A DNA stretch of 64,000 bases from Abelmoschus esculentus. Its lineage: Eukaryota; Streptophyta; Magnoliopsida; Malvales; Malvaceae. The position numbers and the translations under genes are program-made. A model generated the notes under the pieces. That model saw nothing but the letters and a program-made list of their open reading frames with translations. It searched no databases and was not told where the DNA came from. Position 1 is the stretch's first letter, and every line of letters starts with the position of its first letter. Positions 37,501 to 50,136 of the stretch are shown in pieces. The stretch is taken from contig JAUCBN010000011.1 in assembly GCA_035048815.1 (NCBI GenBank), forward strand, positions 13,417,501-13,481,500, written 5' to 3'.

Positions 37501-40500
37501 TGGACCGTTCATTATAACGTGCACTCGAAGAGAGGGATCATTCATCATGACATACACTCAAAGAGAGCGGTCATCCATCACAGTATTCACTCAAATCGAG
37601 AGGGACCGTTACCCATGACATGAACTCGAAGAGAGGGATCATTCGTTGCGACATATGCTTAAGTGAGAGTCGTCCATCACGGTATACGCTCAAAGAGAGG
37701 GACCGTTCACCATGACATGCACTCGAAGAGAGGGGTCATTCATCATGACATACTCTCAAAGAGAGGGGTCGTCCATCACGACAACTGCTCAAAGAGAGGG
37801 ACCGTTTATTGTGTCAAACGATCGAAGAGAGGAGTCATTCATCGTGACATACGCTCAAAGGGAGTGGTCATCCATCACTGTATACGCTCTAAGAAAGGGA
37901 CCGTTCAATATGACATTCACTCGAAGAGAGGTGTTGTCCACGGTATACGCCCAAGGAGAGGGACCATTTATTATGATATAAGCTTCAAGAGAGGGGTCAT
38001 TCACCGCGACATACGCATAAAGAAATGGGTCGTCCATCACGGTTTATGCTCCATGAAAGGGACCGTTCATTGTGGCAAGCACTTGAAAAGAGGGGTAATT
38101 CATTGCAACATACAATCAAAGAGAGGTGACATCTATCACGGTATTCACTCAAAGAGATGGACTGTTAACCATGACATGCACTCGAAGACAGGGATCATTC
38201 ATTGCAACATACGCTCAATGAGAGGGGTCATCCATTAGGGTACACGCTCAAAGAGAGGGACCATTCATTATTACATGGACTTAAAGAGGGGTTATTCATT
38301 GCGTCAAATGCTTAAAGAGAGGGGTTTTCCATCACAGTATACCGTCAAAGATAGGGACCGTTCACCATGACATGCACTCGAAGATAGGGGTCATTCACCA
38401 CAACATACGCTCAAAGAGAGGGGTTGTCTATCACGGTATACGCTCAAAGAGAGGTACCGTTCACCATGATATGCACTCCAAGAGAGGGATAATTCATCGC
38501 GACATACACTTAAAGAGAGGGGTCGTCCTTCCTAGAAAACGCTAAAAGAGAGGGACAGTTTATTTTGACAAATGCTCGAAGAGAGGAGTCATTCATCGTA
38601 ACATACGCTCAAAGAGAGGGGTCGTTCATCACGGTATACGCTCTAAGAAAGGGATCGTTCACTATGACATGCACTTGAAGAAAGGGATCATTCATCGCGA
38701 CATTCCCTCAAAGAGAGGGGTCGTCCATCATGGCATACGCTCAAAGAGAGGGACCGTTCATTATGACATACGCTCAAAGAGAGGGGTCATTCACCGCAAC
38801 ATACGCTCAAAGAGTGGTATCGTCTATCACGGTATACGTTCAAAGAGAGGGACCGTTCGCCATGTCATACGCTCAAAGAGGGGTGATTCATCGCAACATA
38901 CGCTCAAAGAGTGGGGTCATCGATCATGGAATAAGCTCAAAGAAAGGGACCATTCATTATGACAAGCACTCGAGGAGGAGGGGTCATTCATCATGACAAA
39001 TGCTCAAAGAGAGGGATCGTCCATCTCGGTATGCGCTCAAAGAGAGGGGTCATCCATCACGGCATACGCTCAAAGTGAGGGACCATTCATTATGACATAC
39101 GCTCGAAGAGAGGGGTCATTCATCGCAACATATGCTCATAGAGAGGGGTCATCCATCATGTTATATGCTCAAAGAGAGGACCGTTCATTATGACATACAC
39201 TCGAAGAGAGGAGTCATTCATCATGACATAGTTCAAAGAGAGCGATCGTCCATCACGGTATACGCTATAGGGGAGGGACCATTCACCATGACATGCACTC
39301 GAAGAAATGTGTCATTCATCGTATTATACTCTCAAAGAGAGGGGTCGTCCATAACGGTATACGCTCAAAGAGAGGGAACATTCACCATGACATGCACTCA
39401 AAGAGGGGGGTCATTCATAGCAACTTAAGCTCAAAGTGAGGGGTCATCGATCACGCTACACGCTCAAGGAGAGGGACCGTTTATTATGACATACGCTTGA
39501 AGAGAGGGGTCATTCACCGCGACATACGCTCAAAGAGAGGGTCATCCATCATGGTATATGCTCTAAGAAAGGGACAGATCATTATGACATCACAGTATAT
39601 GCTCAATGAGATGAACCGTTCATTATGACATGCACTCAAAGAGAGGTGTAATTCATCGCGACATACGCTCAAAGAGAAGGGTCGTCCATCACGCTATACG
39701 CTCAAAGAGAGAAACCGTTTATTATGACATGCACTTGAAGATAGGAGTCATTCATCGCGACATACGCTCAAAGAGATGTTTGTCCATCACGGCATACGCT
39801 CAAGGAGAGGTACCGTTCATTATGAAATATGCTCGAAGAGAGGGGCATTCACAGTGACATATGCTCAAAGAGAGGGGTCATTCATCACGACAAATGCTCA
39901 AAGAGACGGATTGTTCATTATGAAAAACGCTTGAAGAGAGGAGTCATTCATTGTTACATACGCTCAAAGACAGGGGTCATCCATCACGGTATACGCTTTA
40001 TGAAAGAGACCGTTCACTATGACATGCAATCGAAGAGAGGGGTCATTCATCGCGAAATACACTCAGAGAGAGAGGTCGTCCATCATGGTATACGCTCAAA
40101 GAGATAGACCGTATATTATGACATACGCTTGAAGAGATGGGTCATTCACCGCGAAATACGCTCAAAGAGAGGGAATGTTCAATATGACATGAACTCGAAG
40201 ACAGGGGTAACTCGTCGTGACATACGCTCAAAGAGAAGGGTCATCCATCACGGTATACGCTGAAAGGGAAGAACCGTTCATTATGACATGCACTCGAAGA
40301 GAGGGGTCATTCATCGCCACAAACGCTCATAGAGAGGGGTCGTCCACCAAGGTATACGTTCTAAGAATGTGGCCACTAACTTTGAAATGCACTCGAAGAG
40401 AGAGGTCATTCATTGCGTCATACGCTGAAAGAGATGGTCGTTCATCACGGTATACGCTCAAAGAGAGCCACTGTTCACCGTGACATGCACTCGAAGAGAG

Positions 40501-41942
40501 GGGTCATTCATCGCGTCTTACGCTCAAAGAGAGGGGTAGCCATCACGGTATACGCTTTAAGAAGTGGACAGTTTGTTATGACATGCAGTCAAAGTGAAGG
40601 ATCATTTATCGCGACATACGGACAAAGAAAGGGGTCGTTCGTCATGGTATACGCTCAAAGAAAGGGGTCATCGATCATTGTACACGCTCAAAGAGGTACT
40701 ATTCATTATGACATGCACTCGAAGAGGGTTTATTCATCGCGACATATGCTCAAAGAGAGGGAACATCCATCAAGGTATACGCTCAAAGAGAGGGACCATT
40801 TACTTTGACATGCACACGAAGAAAGGGGACATTAATCGTGACATACCCTCAAAGAGAAGGGGTCGTTCATCACGGTATATGCTCTATGAAAGGTACCGTT
40901 CATTATGACATGCACTCAAAAATAGTGGTCATTTATCACGACATAAGCTGAAAGAGAAGGGTCGTCCATCACGGTATACACTCTAAGAAAGGGACCGTTC
41001 ATTATGACATGCATTCGAAGAGAGGGGTCATTCATCGTGACAAATAATGAAAGAGAGAGGTCGTCCATCAAGGCATACACTCAAAGAGAGGGATTGTTCC
41101 CCATGACATGCACTCAAAGAGATGGGTAATTCATAGCTACATACGCCCAAAGAGAAGGGTCATCGGTCATGGTATACACTCAAAGACAGGGTCTGTTCAT
41201 TATGACATACACTCGAAGAGAGGGGTTATTCATCGCGACATACGTTCCAACAGAAGGGTTGTTCGTCACGGTATACGCTTTAAGAGAGGGATCGTCCATT
41301 AGGGTATACGTTCAAAGAGAGGGACCGTTGACCATGGCATGCACTCGAAGAGAATGGTTATTCTTCGCAAAATACACTTAAAGAGAGGGGTCATTGATCA
41401 CGGTATGCGCTCTGAGAGAGGAACCGTTCATTAAGACATGCACTCAAAGAAAGGAGTCATTCAACACGACATAGGCTCAAAGAGAGGGGGAGATCCATCA
41501 CAGTATATGCTCTAAGAAAGAGACCATTCATTATGATATGCACTGAAAGAGAGGGGTCATTCATCTCGACATATGCTCAAAGAGAGGTGTCATCCATAAC
41601 AGTATACGGTCACAGAGAGGGGTCATTCACAGTGACATGCACTTGAAGAGAGGGGTCGTTCATCGCGACATATGCTCAAAGAGAGAGGTCATCCATCACG
41701 GCATATGCTCAAGGAGAGGGACCATTCATTATGAAATACGCTCGAAGAGTGGGGTCATTCACCGTGACATACGCTCAAAGAGAGGGGTCATCCATCACGG
41801 TATACGCTCAAAGAGAGCGACCGTTCACTATGACATGCACACGAAGAGTAGGGTCATTCATTGCAACATAATCTCAAAGAGATGGGATCATTCACCATGA
41901 CATGTACTCGAAGAGAGGGGTCGCTCATCCCGACATATACTC
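28581..41942 (+). repeat. 33-bp minisatellite block R1, plus sense (13.4 kb)
   Basis: The largest block, with the same 33-bp units now on the plus strand. Subtypes again encode KRGVIHRDIRS, KRGVVHHGIRS and KRGTVHYDMHS. Larger periods are visible: 28668- and 31169- begin similar ~0.3-kb stretches ~2.5 kb apart; 33430-33800, 34137-34500 and 38669-39000 are three copies of one ~0.36-kb arrangement. 28610-31815 matches 44786-48030. Open frames such as 29524-30414 and 36491-37168 are products of the repeat. Confidence 0.94.
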
Positions 41943-43576
41943 GCGGCTCTACCACGCACGATTGGACACAAAGTCACCCTTGTTACGTGTAGGCAATATT
42001 CTTTATTCTCAATAATATTTATAGTGCACTTAAGACAATCTTAATGACATGTCATTCGTATTTGAATCTAAAGTTAGTGTCACTAGGCCAATATCATAAT
42101 CAAATGTGCATGATAATTTGCTGCTCATAATGCATGTATAATATGTTCACAAATGAACCAAATGTCATGCTCAATGTCTTTACCGAATATAGCCGAAGCT
42201 CATGTAATATATAAAAAATATTTACTTTACTTACTCTTGAACTATGGAAAGTTTTCACACTCTTCCATAGTCCCCAAAACAGAACCGTGCCGATACGATT
42301 CACTTTAAGTTCGAAAAACACTCACCAACAAGCAAAACGAGCCTTCGTCGATGCTCCGATGGCAACGCCAATGCACCGGCCACTTACGCACCTTCCTGCA
42401 CTACCTCTACATCATTAAAAACAGAGCATATTCATATCATAACATGCTCAAACCAACAGCCACATCAAACCTCCACAAAACTACCGAAAACTAAGTAGAA
42501 ACGCATCCGAACAACATCAGCCCAAAACCTAATGAATCTAACATCTAATCCACTTCAATTATGAACCAAAAACACTACACCATCCTTATACCTCCAGCAA
42601 CATTAGAACACCTAAAACAGCCCCTAAAACAACCGAAAATCACCTTAAAACAACACCGATTGCATTATTCCAGGATTAAATTAATGTTCCATCAATTGAA
42701 GACTCAATTAATCATTTAATTGAAATAATAACATAATTAAATTCATCTAATTACAACATTAAATGAGATCTAAAAGGATTTCACAAAAACATTCACAAAA
42801 TCATTAGATCTAGCATTGAAAACATAAAATCAAGTTTCATTCAAAGATTAGCAAACTAATACTTGGGAATTTCAATAAAGAACCTTAGAAAAAGAGTTAA
42901 AATTTAGCAAATTATCTTTGAGATTTATCCACCAAAAAGATGAGAATTTCTCTTCTTGATTCCTTGCAAATTGTTGTTGTTTTAGTAAAATTGATGATTA
43001 GGCTTTGTAAAGAATGGAGAGATGATTAAAATGAAGTAATTCTTGTTGAAAAAGGTGGAAAATCAGCAAGGAATTGAAGAAAATAGATGAAGAAAAATGG
43101 AGAGAAAATGAGAGAAAAAGATGAGAGAAAAATAAGTGGTTAAGTGAGAAAATGATTATCATCTTTTAATAAACTAATTAAAATATCATTTTGGTGAATA
43201 AATCATTATTTAAAAATTAAATTGGGTTTATGGCCCTCTAAGGATTCTAAGTATAGCTTGCTTTTCAATTTACACTAAAAATAATAATTTCCGAAAATTA
43301 CAAATTAAATCCTCCATTGTTTTCTAAAAATTACAATTTGGTCACCAATGCATAATTAGGCACAATTAAAAATCAATTTAAAGTTTAAATTACATTCTTT
43401 TAATTTTGAAACATCTTTTTAATATTTTTAAACCATATTCCAAAATTATTATTTTCTAATTAAAATACTTTTATTTTATATTTCCCCGAAATAACGAATC
43501 GAAGAACCCGATTCGACCCGAATCGAATTCTCCTAACTAATAACCAAACTACTAACCCCCAAATCGGGATGTTACA
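41943..43576 (-). mobile_element. Tekay/Del-like LTR, copy 2, truncated at its 3' end
   Basis: On the minus strand it starts TGTAACATCCCGATTTGGGG at 43576, directly after a polypurine tract. It continues to 41943, where it is cut and joined to minisatellite R1. 41943-43101 duplicates 27401-28580 with a 21-bp deletion and few substitutions. Copy 1 supplies the 3' part and copy 2 the 5' part, giving an estimated full LTR of ~2.6 kb. Confidence 0.8.
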
Positions 43577-43593
43577 ACTCTCCCCCTCTTAAG
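43577..43593 (-). other. Polypurine tract of the Tekay-like element
   Basis: The minus strand reads cttaagagggggagagt immediately before the LTR start, preceded by the GAGGACGAAATTTT phrase typical of this lineage just upstream of the PPT. It serves as the plus-strand DNA primer in reverse transcription. Confidence 0.8.
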
Positions 43594-44390
43594 AAAATTT
43601 CGTCCTCGAAATTCTCACCTGAAGCAAACAAGTGAGGAACTACTCCTCATACTTTTTCCTTGTCTCCCATGCCTCTTCGACAACTCAGTATTTCCAAAGC
43701 ACCTTAACCAAATATATGGTCTTCCCTCGAAGAACCTTTGTATCCACATCCAAAATCCTCACTACTTCCTTCTCATAACTCATATCCGCTCTTAACTCAA
43801 TCTCCTCTACTAGAACAACATGAGAAGGATCTGAACTATACTTACGAAGCACTGATATATGAAAAACATAATGCATCCAACTCAACTCCACCGTCAACCT
43901 CAACCGATAAACAACAGGACCAATTCGCTCTAACACCTCATTCAGCCCAATAAAACGAGGACACAACTTACCCCTACGTCCAAACCTTAACACCTTCTTC
44001 CACGTAGAACCTTAAGAAACACTTTGTCTCCAACAACATACTCTATCTCTCTGTGCTTTAAATCGGCATAGGACTTCTCCCTATCCGAAACTTCCTTAAG
44101 TTTAGCACCAATAAACTTAACTTTCTCAACCGTATCTTTAAAACTTGAGGCAAAAAAACATACTTTTGCCCAACTTCTTTCCAACACAAAGGTGTACAAC
44201 ACCTACGCCCGTATAAAGCCTCAAACGGTGCCATCTGTATACTCGCTTGGAGATATTGTTATATGCAAATTCCACCAAAGGCAATTGTTTCTCCCAAGAA
44301 CCTTGAAACTCAATGATACAACACCTTAACATATCCTCCAAAGTCTGAATAACACATTCAGACTGGCCATCTATCTAAAGATGATAAGCA
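43594..44390 (-). pseudogene. pol: Tekay/Del-like integrase, C-terminal end
   Basis: The minus strand encodes DGQSE and QTLEDMLRCC (the final catalytic glutamate region), LPLVEFAYNN, REIEYVVGDKVFLKV, FGRRGKLCPRFIG, VLERIGPVVYRL, VFHISVLRKY and a C-terminal VRILDVDTKVLRGK segment. Frameshifts separate 44138-44341, 43987-44202 and 43685-43993. The remainder of pol is absent: the fragment ends at ~44390 against minisatellite R2. This is a different lineage from P1/P2. Confidence 0.85.
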
Positions 44391-47300
44391 GTACGAAGAG
44401 AGGGATTTGTCATCGTGACATACGCTCAAAGAGAGGGGTCGTCCATCACGGTATAGGCTCTTAGACATGGACCGTTCATTATGACATGCACTCGAAGAAT
44501 GTGCTCTTTCATCGAGACATACGCTCAAAGAGACAGGTCGTCCATCATGGTATACGCTCAAAGAGAAGGATCGTTCACCATGACATGCACTCAAAGAGAA
44601 GGGTCATTCATCGACACATACGCTCAAACTGAGGGGTCATCAGTCACGGTATGAGTTCTGAGAGAGTGAGGGGTTATTCATTGATACATACGCTAAAAGA
44701 GAGGCGTCGTCCATCACGGTATACACTCAATGACAGGGACCGTTCATTATAACATACGTTCGAAGAGAGGGGTTATTCTCTGCGACATATGCTCAAAATG
44801 AGGGGCGTCCATCAGGTATACGCTTTAAGAAATGGACCGTTCATTATGACATTTACTCGAAGAGAGTGGTCATTCACTTTGACATACTCTCAAAGAAAAG
44901 ATCGTCCATCATGGTATACGCTCTAAGAAAGGGACCGTTCATTATTACATGCGCTCGAAGAGAGGGGTCATTCATCTTAACATAGGCTCAAAGAGAAGGG
45001 TCGTCCATCATGATATACGCTGAAAGAGAGGGACCGTTCACAATGAGATACACTCGAAGAGAAGGGTCACCATCGCAACATACGCTCAAAGAGAGGGGTC
45101 GTCTATCATAGTATACACTCTAAGAGAGGGACCGTTCATTATAACATGCACTCAAAGAGAGGGGTCGTCTATCACGGTATACGCTCAAAGAGAGGGACCG
45201 TTTATTATGACATATGCTTAAAGAGAGGGATCATTCACCGCGACATTCCATCATAGTATATGCTCTAAGAAAGGGACTGTTTATTATGTCAAGCACTCAA
45301 AGAGAGGGGTCTTTCATCGCTACTTACGCTCAAAGAGAGAGATCGTCTATCACGGTATACGCTCAAAGAGAGGGACTGTTTATTAGGACATGCACTAGAA
45401 GAGAGGGGTATTACATCGCGACATACGCTCGAAGAGTTGGGTTGTCCACCATGGTATACGATCTAAGAAATGGACGGTTCATTATGACATGCACTAGAAG
45501 GGAGAGGTTATTCATCGAGACAAACGCTCAAAGAGAGGGGCACGACATACGCTCAAAGAGAGGGACCGTTCATTATGACATACACTCGAAGAAATGTGTC
45601 ATTCATCACGACATATGCTCAAAGAGAGGGGTCATCCATCAAAGGATATGCTTAAAGAGAGGGACCATTCATTATGGCATACACTCGAAGTGAGGGGTCA
45701 TTCATCGCAATATATGCTCAAAGAGAGGGGTCGTCCATCACAGTATACCCTCAAAGAGAGGGAATGTTCACCATGACATGCACTCGAAGAGAGGGGTCAT
45801 TCATCGCGTCATATGCACAAAGAGAGGTCGTCCATCACGACTTACACTCAAAGAGAGGGACCATTCATTATGACAAACAATCGAAGAGAGGGGTCATTCA
45901 TCGTAACATACGCTCAAAGAGAGGGGTTATCCATCACGGGGTACGCTCAAAGAGAGGGACCGTTCACCCTTACATGCACTCGAAAAGAGGGGTCATTCAT
46001 TGCGACATACAGTCAAAAAGAGGGGTCTTCCGTCATGGTATATGCTCTAAGAGAGGGACCGTTCATTATGACTTACACTCGAAGAAAGGGGTCATTCATC
46101 GCGACACACGCTCAAAGAGAGGGGTCGTCCCTCACTGTACACATTCTAAGAAAGGGACTATTCATTATGACATAGCTCGAAGAGAGGGCTCATTCACCAT
46201 GACATATGCTCAAAGAGAGGGGTCGTCCCTCACGGTACACACTCAAAGGGTGAGACCTTTCATTATGACATTCACTAGGAGAGAAATGTCATTCATCGCG
46301 ACATACGCTCAAAGAGAGGGGTTGTCCATTATGGTATACGCTATAAGAAAGGGGCCAGTCACTAAGACATGCACTCGAATTGATGGGTCATTCATCGCGA
46401 CATACGCTCAAATAGAGTTGTCCATCAAGGTATATGCTCAAATGGATGGACCGTTCATTATGACATACACTCGAAGAGAGGAGTCATTCATCGTGACATA
46501 CAGTCAAAGAGAGGGGTCGTCCATCATGGTATACGCTTTAAGAAAGGGACCATTCCCCATGACATGCACTCGTAGAGAGCCGTCATTCATTACGACATAC
46601 GCTAAAAGATAGGGGTCAACTGTCACAATATATATTCTAAGAAAGTGACCATTTATTACAACATGCATTCGAGGAGAGGGGCCATTCATCGCAACATATG
46701 CTCAAAGAGAGGTGTCGTCCATTACGGTATATGCTCAAATAGAGGGACTGTTCACCCTGACATGCACTCGAATAGAGGAGACATCTATCACGGTATACAC
46801 TAAAAGAGAGGGACCTTTCATTATAACATACACTCAAAGAGAGGGGTCATTCATCGTGACACACGCTCAAAGAGAGCAGTTGTCCATCACAGTATACGCT
46901 CAAATGGGATGGACCATTCATTATGACATGCACTCGAAGAGAGGGATTTGTCATCGCGACATACGCTCAAAGAGAGGGGTCGTCCATCACGTTATAGGCT
47001 CTTAGACTGGGACTGTTCATTATGACATGCACTCGAAGAATGGGGTCTTTCATCGTGACATACGCTTAAAGAGACGGGTCGTCCATCATGGTATACGCTC
47101 AAAGAGAAGGACCGTTCACCATGACATGCACTCAAAGAGAAGGGTCATTCATCGACACATACGCTCAAAGTGAGGGGTCATCTGTCACGGTATGAGCTCT
47201 GAGAGAGTGAGGGGTTATTCATCGATACATACGCTAAGAGAGAGGCGTTGTCCGTCACGGTATACACTCAATGACAGGGACCGTTCATTATAACATACGT

Positions 47301-48041
47301 TCGAAGAGAGGGGTTATTCACCGCGACATATGCTCAAAATGAGGGGTGTCCATCAGGTATACACTCTATGAAAGGGACCGTTCATTATGACATTTACTCG
47401 AAGAGAGTTCTCATTCATTGTGACATACGCTCAAAGAAAAGGGTCGTCCATCACGGTATACGCTCTAAGAAAGGGACCGTTCATTATTACTTGCGCTCGA
47501 AGAGAGGGGTCGTTCATCATGACATACGCTCAAAGAGAAGGGTCGTCCATCATGATATACACTGAAAGCGAAGGATCGTTCACAATGACATGCACTCGAA
47601 GAGAAGGGTCACCATCGCGACATACGCTCAAAGAGAGGGGTCGTCTATCATAGTATACGCTCTAAGAGAGGGACCGTTCATTATATCATGCACTCGAAGA
47701 GAGGGGTCGTCCATCACGGTATACGCTTAAAGAGAGGGACCGTTTATTGTGACATACGCATAAAGAGAGGGGTCGTCCATCATGATATACCCTCAAAGAG
47801 AGGGACCGTTCATTATGACATGCACTTAAAGAGAGGGGTCATTCATCGCGACATACGCTCAAAGAGAGGGGTCGTCCATCACGTATACGCTTAAGGAGAG
47901 TGACCGTTCACCATGACAGAAAATCAAAGAGAGGGGTCATTCACCACGATATATGCTCAAAGAGATGGGTTGTCCATCACGGTATACGTTCAAAGAGAGG
48001 GGTCGTCCTTCACGGTATACGCTCTTAGAAAGGGACCATTC
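44391..48041 (+). repeat. 33-bp minisatellite block R2, plus sense, fused to P2 gag
   Basis: Most of it is a close copy of the start of R1 (44786-48030 versus 28610-31815). An internal ~2.54-kb period is seen from 44394-44880 matching 46934-47400. At 48041 the last, partial unit (..AGAAAGGGACCATTCAC) changes to gag sequence; the R1 copy of the same unit continues as repeat. Open frames at 45214-45693 and 45674-46612 are products of the repeat. Confidence 0.94.
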
Positions 48042-50136
48042 ACGTTTGGATAGAATAGATGGGGGTGGTTCCCAATCTATCCAAAATGAGAATCTTGATG
48101 AAAACGACGTCGAACAATCACCACGGACGAATCAACGACCAGGACGTGCAGTTGATGATAATATTTTTAACATAAAAGTTGCTATACCTTCTTTTCAGGG
48201 ACGTTCAGATCCAAATGCTTATCTCACATGGGAAAGTAAAGTTGAACACGTTTTTGAGTGTTACAATTACTCGGAACAAAAGAAAGTACGACTAGCAACT
48301 TTGGAGTTTGTTGACTATGCACTGTTGTGGTGGGATGAATTACTGGTTAGTCGACGACATGCAGGTGAAGGACCAGTGAGAACATGGGACGAAATGAAGC
48401 GTATCATGCGGAAACGGTTTGTTCTTTCTCACTATCATCGTGATTTATTTCAGAAATTACAAACTTTGAAACAGGGCAATAGGAGCGTCGAGGACTATTT
48501 CAAGGAAATGGAGATGTCCATGATGCGTGCAAACATAGTTGAGGATCGTGAGGCGACTATGGCTCGATTTATGGCAGGTTTGAATTCTGAAATTGCTAAC
48601 GTTGTTGAATTGCAGCATTATGTCGAATTGGATGACATGGTGCATATGGCGATGAAAATTGAGCGACAACAACGTAGAAAAGTTTCTACTCGAGGTAATA
48701 CTACTACATTTAAATCTTTTACGAATCCATTATATACCCCTAACCATGCTAGGAAACAAGCACCACAAGCGCCACTTCGGATTCAAGAACAAGGCGAGTC
48801 CAGCAAGCCAAAGCCTCCCATTGTTGATAATGGGCATGGTAAACAAAAAGTGGTTGTACAAGAGAGATCGAGAGATATTCAATGTTTTAAGTGCCTTGGT
48901 CGAGGACATGTTGCTAGCCAGTGTCCTAATCGTAGGGTTATGTTGATGCGAGATGATGGAGAGATTGAGTCAGATTCTGAAGAAGAACCACATGATATCC
49001 CTGATGAAGATGATAAAGAAGGTGTCCTAGAAGTTGCTGAGACTGGTAAGGTAATGGAAATTATGGTTGTTAAACGTAGTCTGAGTGTACAACAGGTTCA
49101 GGATGAACAACAACGCGAGAATATCTTTCACACGCGATGCAAAATTCAAGATAAGGTATGTGTTGTTATTATTGATAGCGGTAGTTGTACTAATGTTGCT
49201 AGTTTAGTGATGGTTGATAGGTTAGGTCTCAAGACAGCAAAGCATCCGAATCCGTACAAATTGCAATGGTTGAATGACGGGGGAGAACTTAAAGTAACAA
49301 AACAAGTTGTTATACCGTTTTCGATCGGAAGTTACAAGGATGAGGTCCTTTGTGATGTTGTGTCGATGGATGCTACTCACCTTCTTTTGGGACGCCCTTG
49401 GCAATATGACAAGAAGGTAATACATGATGGTTTTACAAATCGATACTCTTTTATGCATGTAGGTAAGAAGATTACTTTGGCTCCTTTGACGCCGAGTCAA
49501 GTGATGGAAGATCAAGCAAGCTTAAAAAAGAGTAAGGAAGCTGCAAAGGAGAAGAAAAAGATGAATGTTTATGCAAGCAATCGAGAAATCAGGAAATGTC
49601 TTTCCTCTCACCAATCTTTGTTTATTTTAATGTTTAAAGATTATTGTTTATTGACTGACTTTCCTTCTGATTTGCCTGTATCAATTGTTTCCCTTTTGCA
49701 GGAATTTAAGGATGTGTTTCTGGAAGAAACACCGAGGGGATTGCCACCTCTTCGTGGCATTGAGCACCAGATTGACTTTATCCCAGGTGCTACTATTCCA
49801 AATCGACCAGCTTATCGAACTAACCCTGAAGAGACGAAAGAGCTTCAAAGACAAGTGACAGAATTAATGGACAAGGGTTATATTCGAGAGAGTCTGAGTC
49901 CGTGTACTGTTCCGGTACTGTTAGTACCAAAGAAAGATGGGTCTTGGAGGATGTGCGTAGATTGTAGAGCTGTGAATCAGATTACAATTAAGTATCGTCA
50001 TCCTATTCCCAGACTTGATGATATGTTGGACGAGCTTTGTGGAGCCGTCATCTTCTCCAAAATTGACCTAAAGAGTGGATATCATCAGATTCACATGCGA
50101 GAAGGCGATGAATGGAAGACAACCTTCAAAACGTAG
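48042..50136 (+). CDS. gag-pol: P2 gag-protease-RT open frame (5' end replaced by minisatellite)
   Basis: Best-preserved gene here: the frame is open from 47953, inside the array, to TAG at 50134-50136. I give the start as the array boundary, because the natural gag N-terminus is not present. In order: a linker (RLDRIDGGG), the retrotransposon gag domain (WESKVEHVFECYNY, RIMRKRFVLSHYH, GNRSVEDYFKEME, ARFMAGLN), a CCHC knuckle (CFKCLGRGHVASQC, ~48883), an acidic linker, a protease with IIDSGSCTNV (~49170) and LLLGRPWQYD, then RT up to KSGYHQIHMREGDEWKT. Closest relatives by motif are CRM-lineage chromoviruses. It would form the virus-like particle and start reverse transcription. The stop lies within RT, so RT is not complete in this frame. 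Confidence 0.85.

Noticed and set aside
28581..41942. CRISPR array (33-bp repeats)
   Set aside because: Units are directly adjacent with no unique spacers, they vary throughout, and the setting is a plant nuclear genome with no cas genes.
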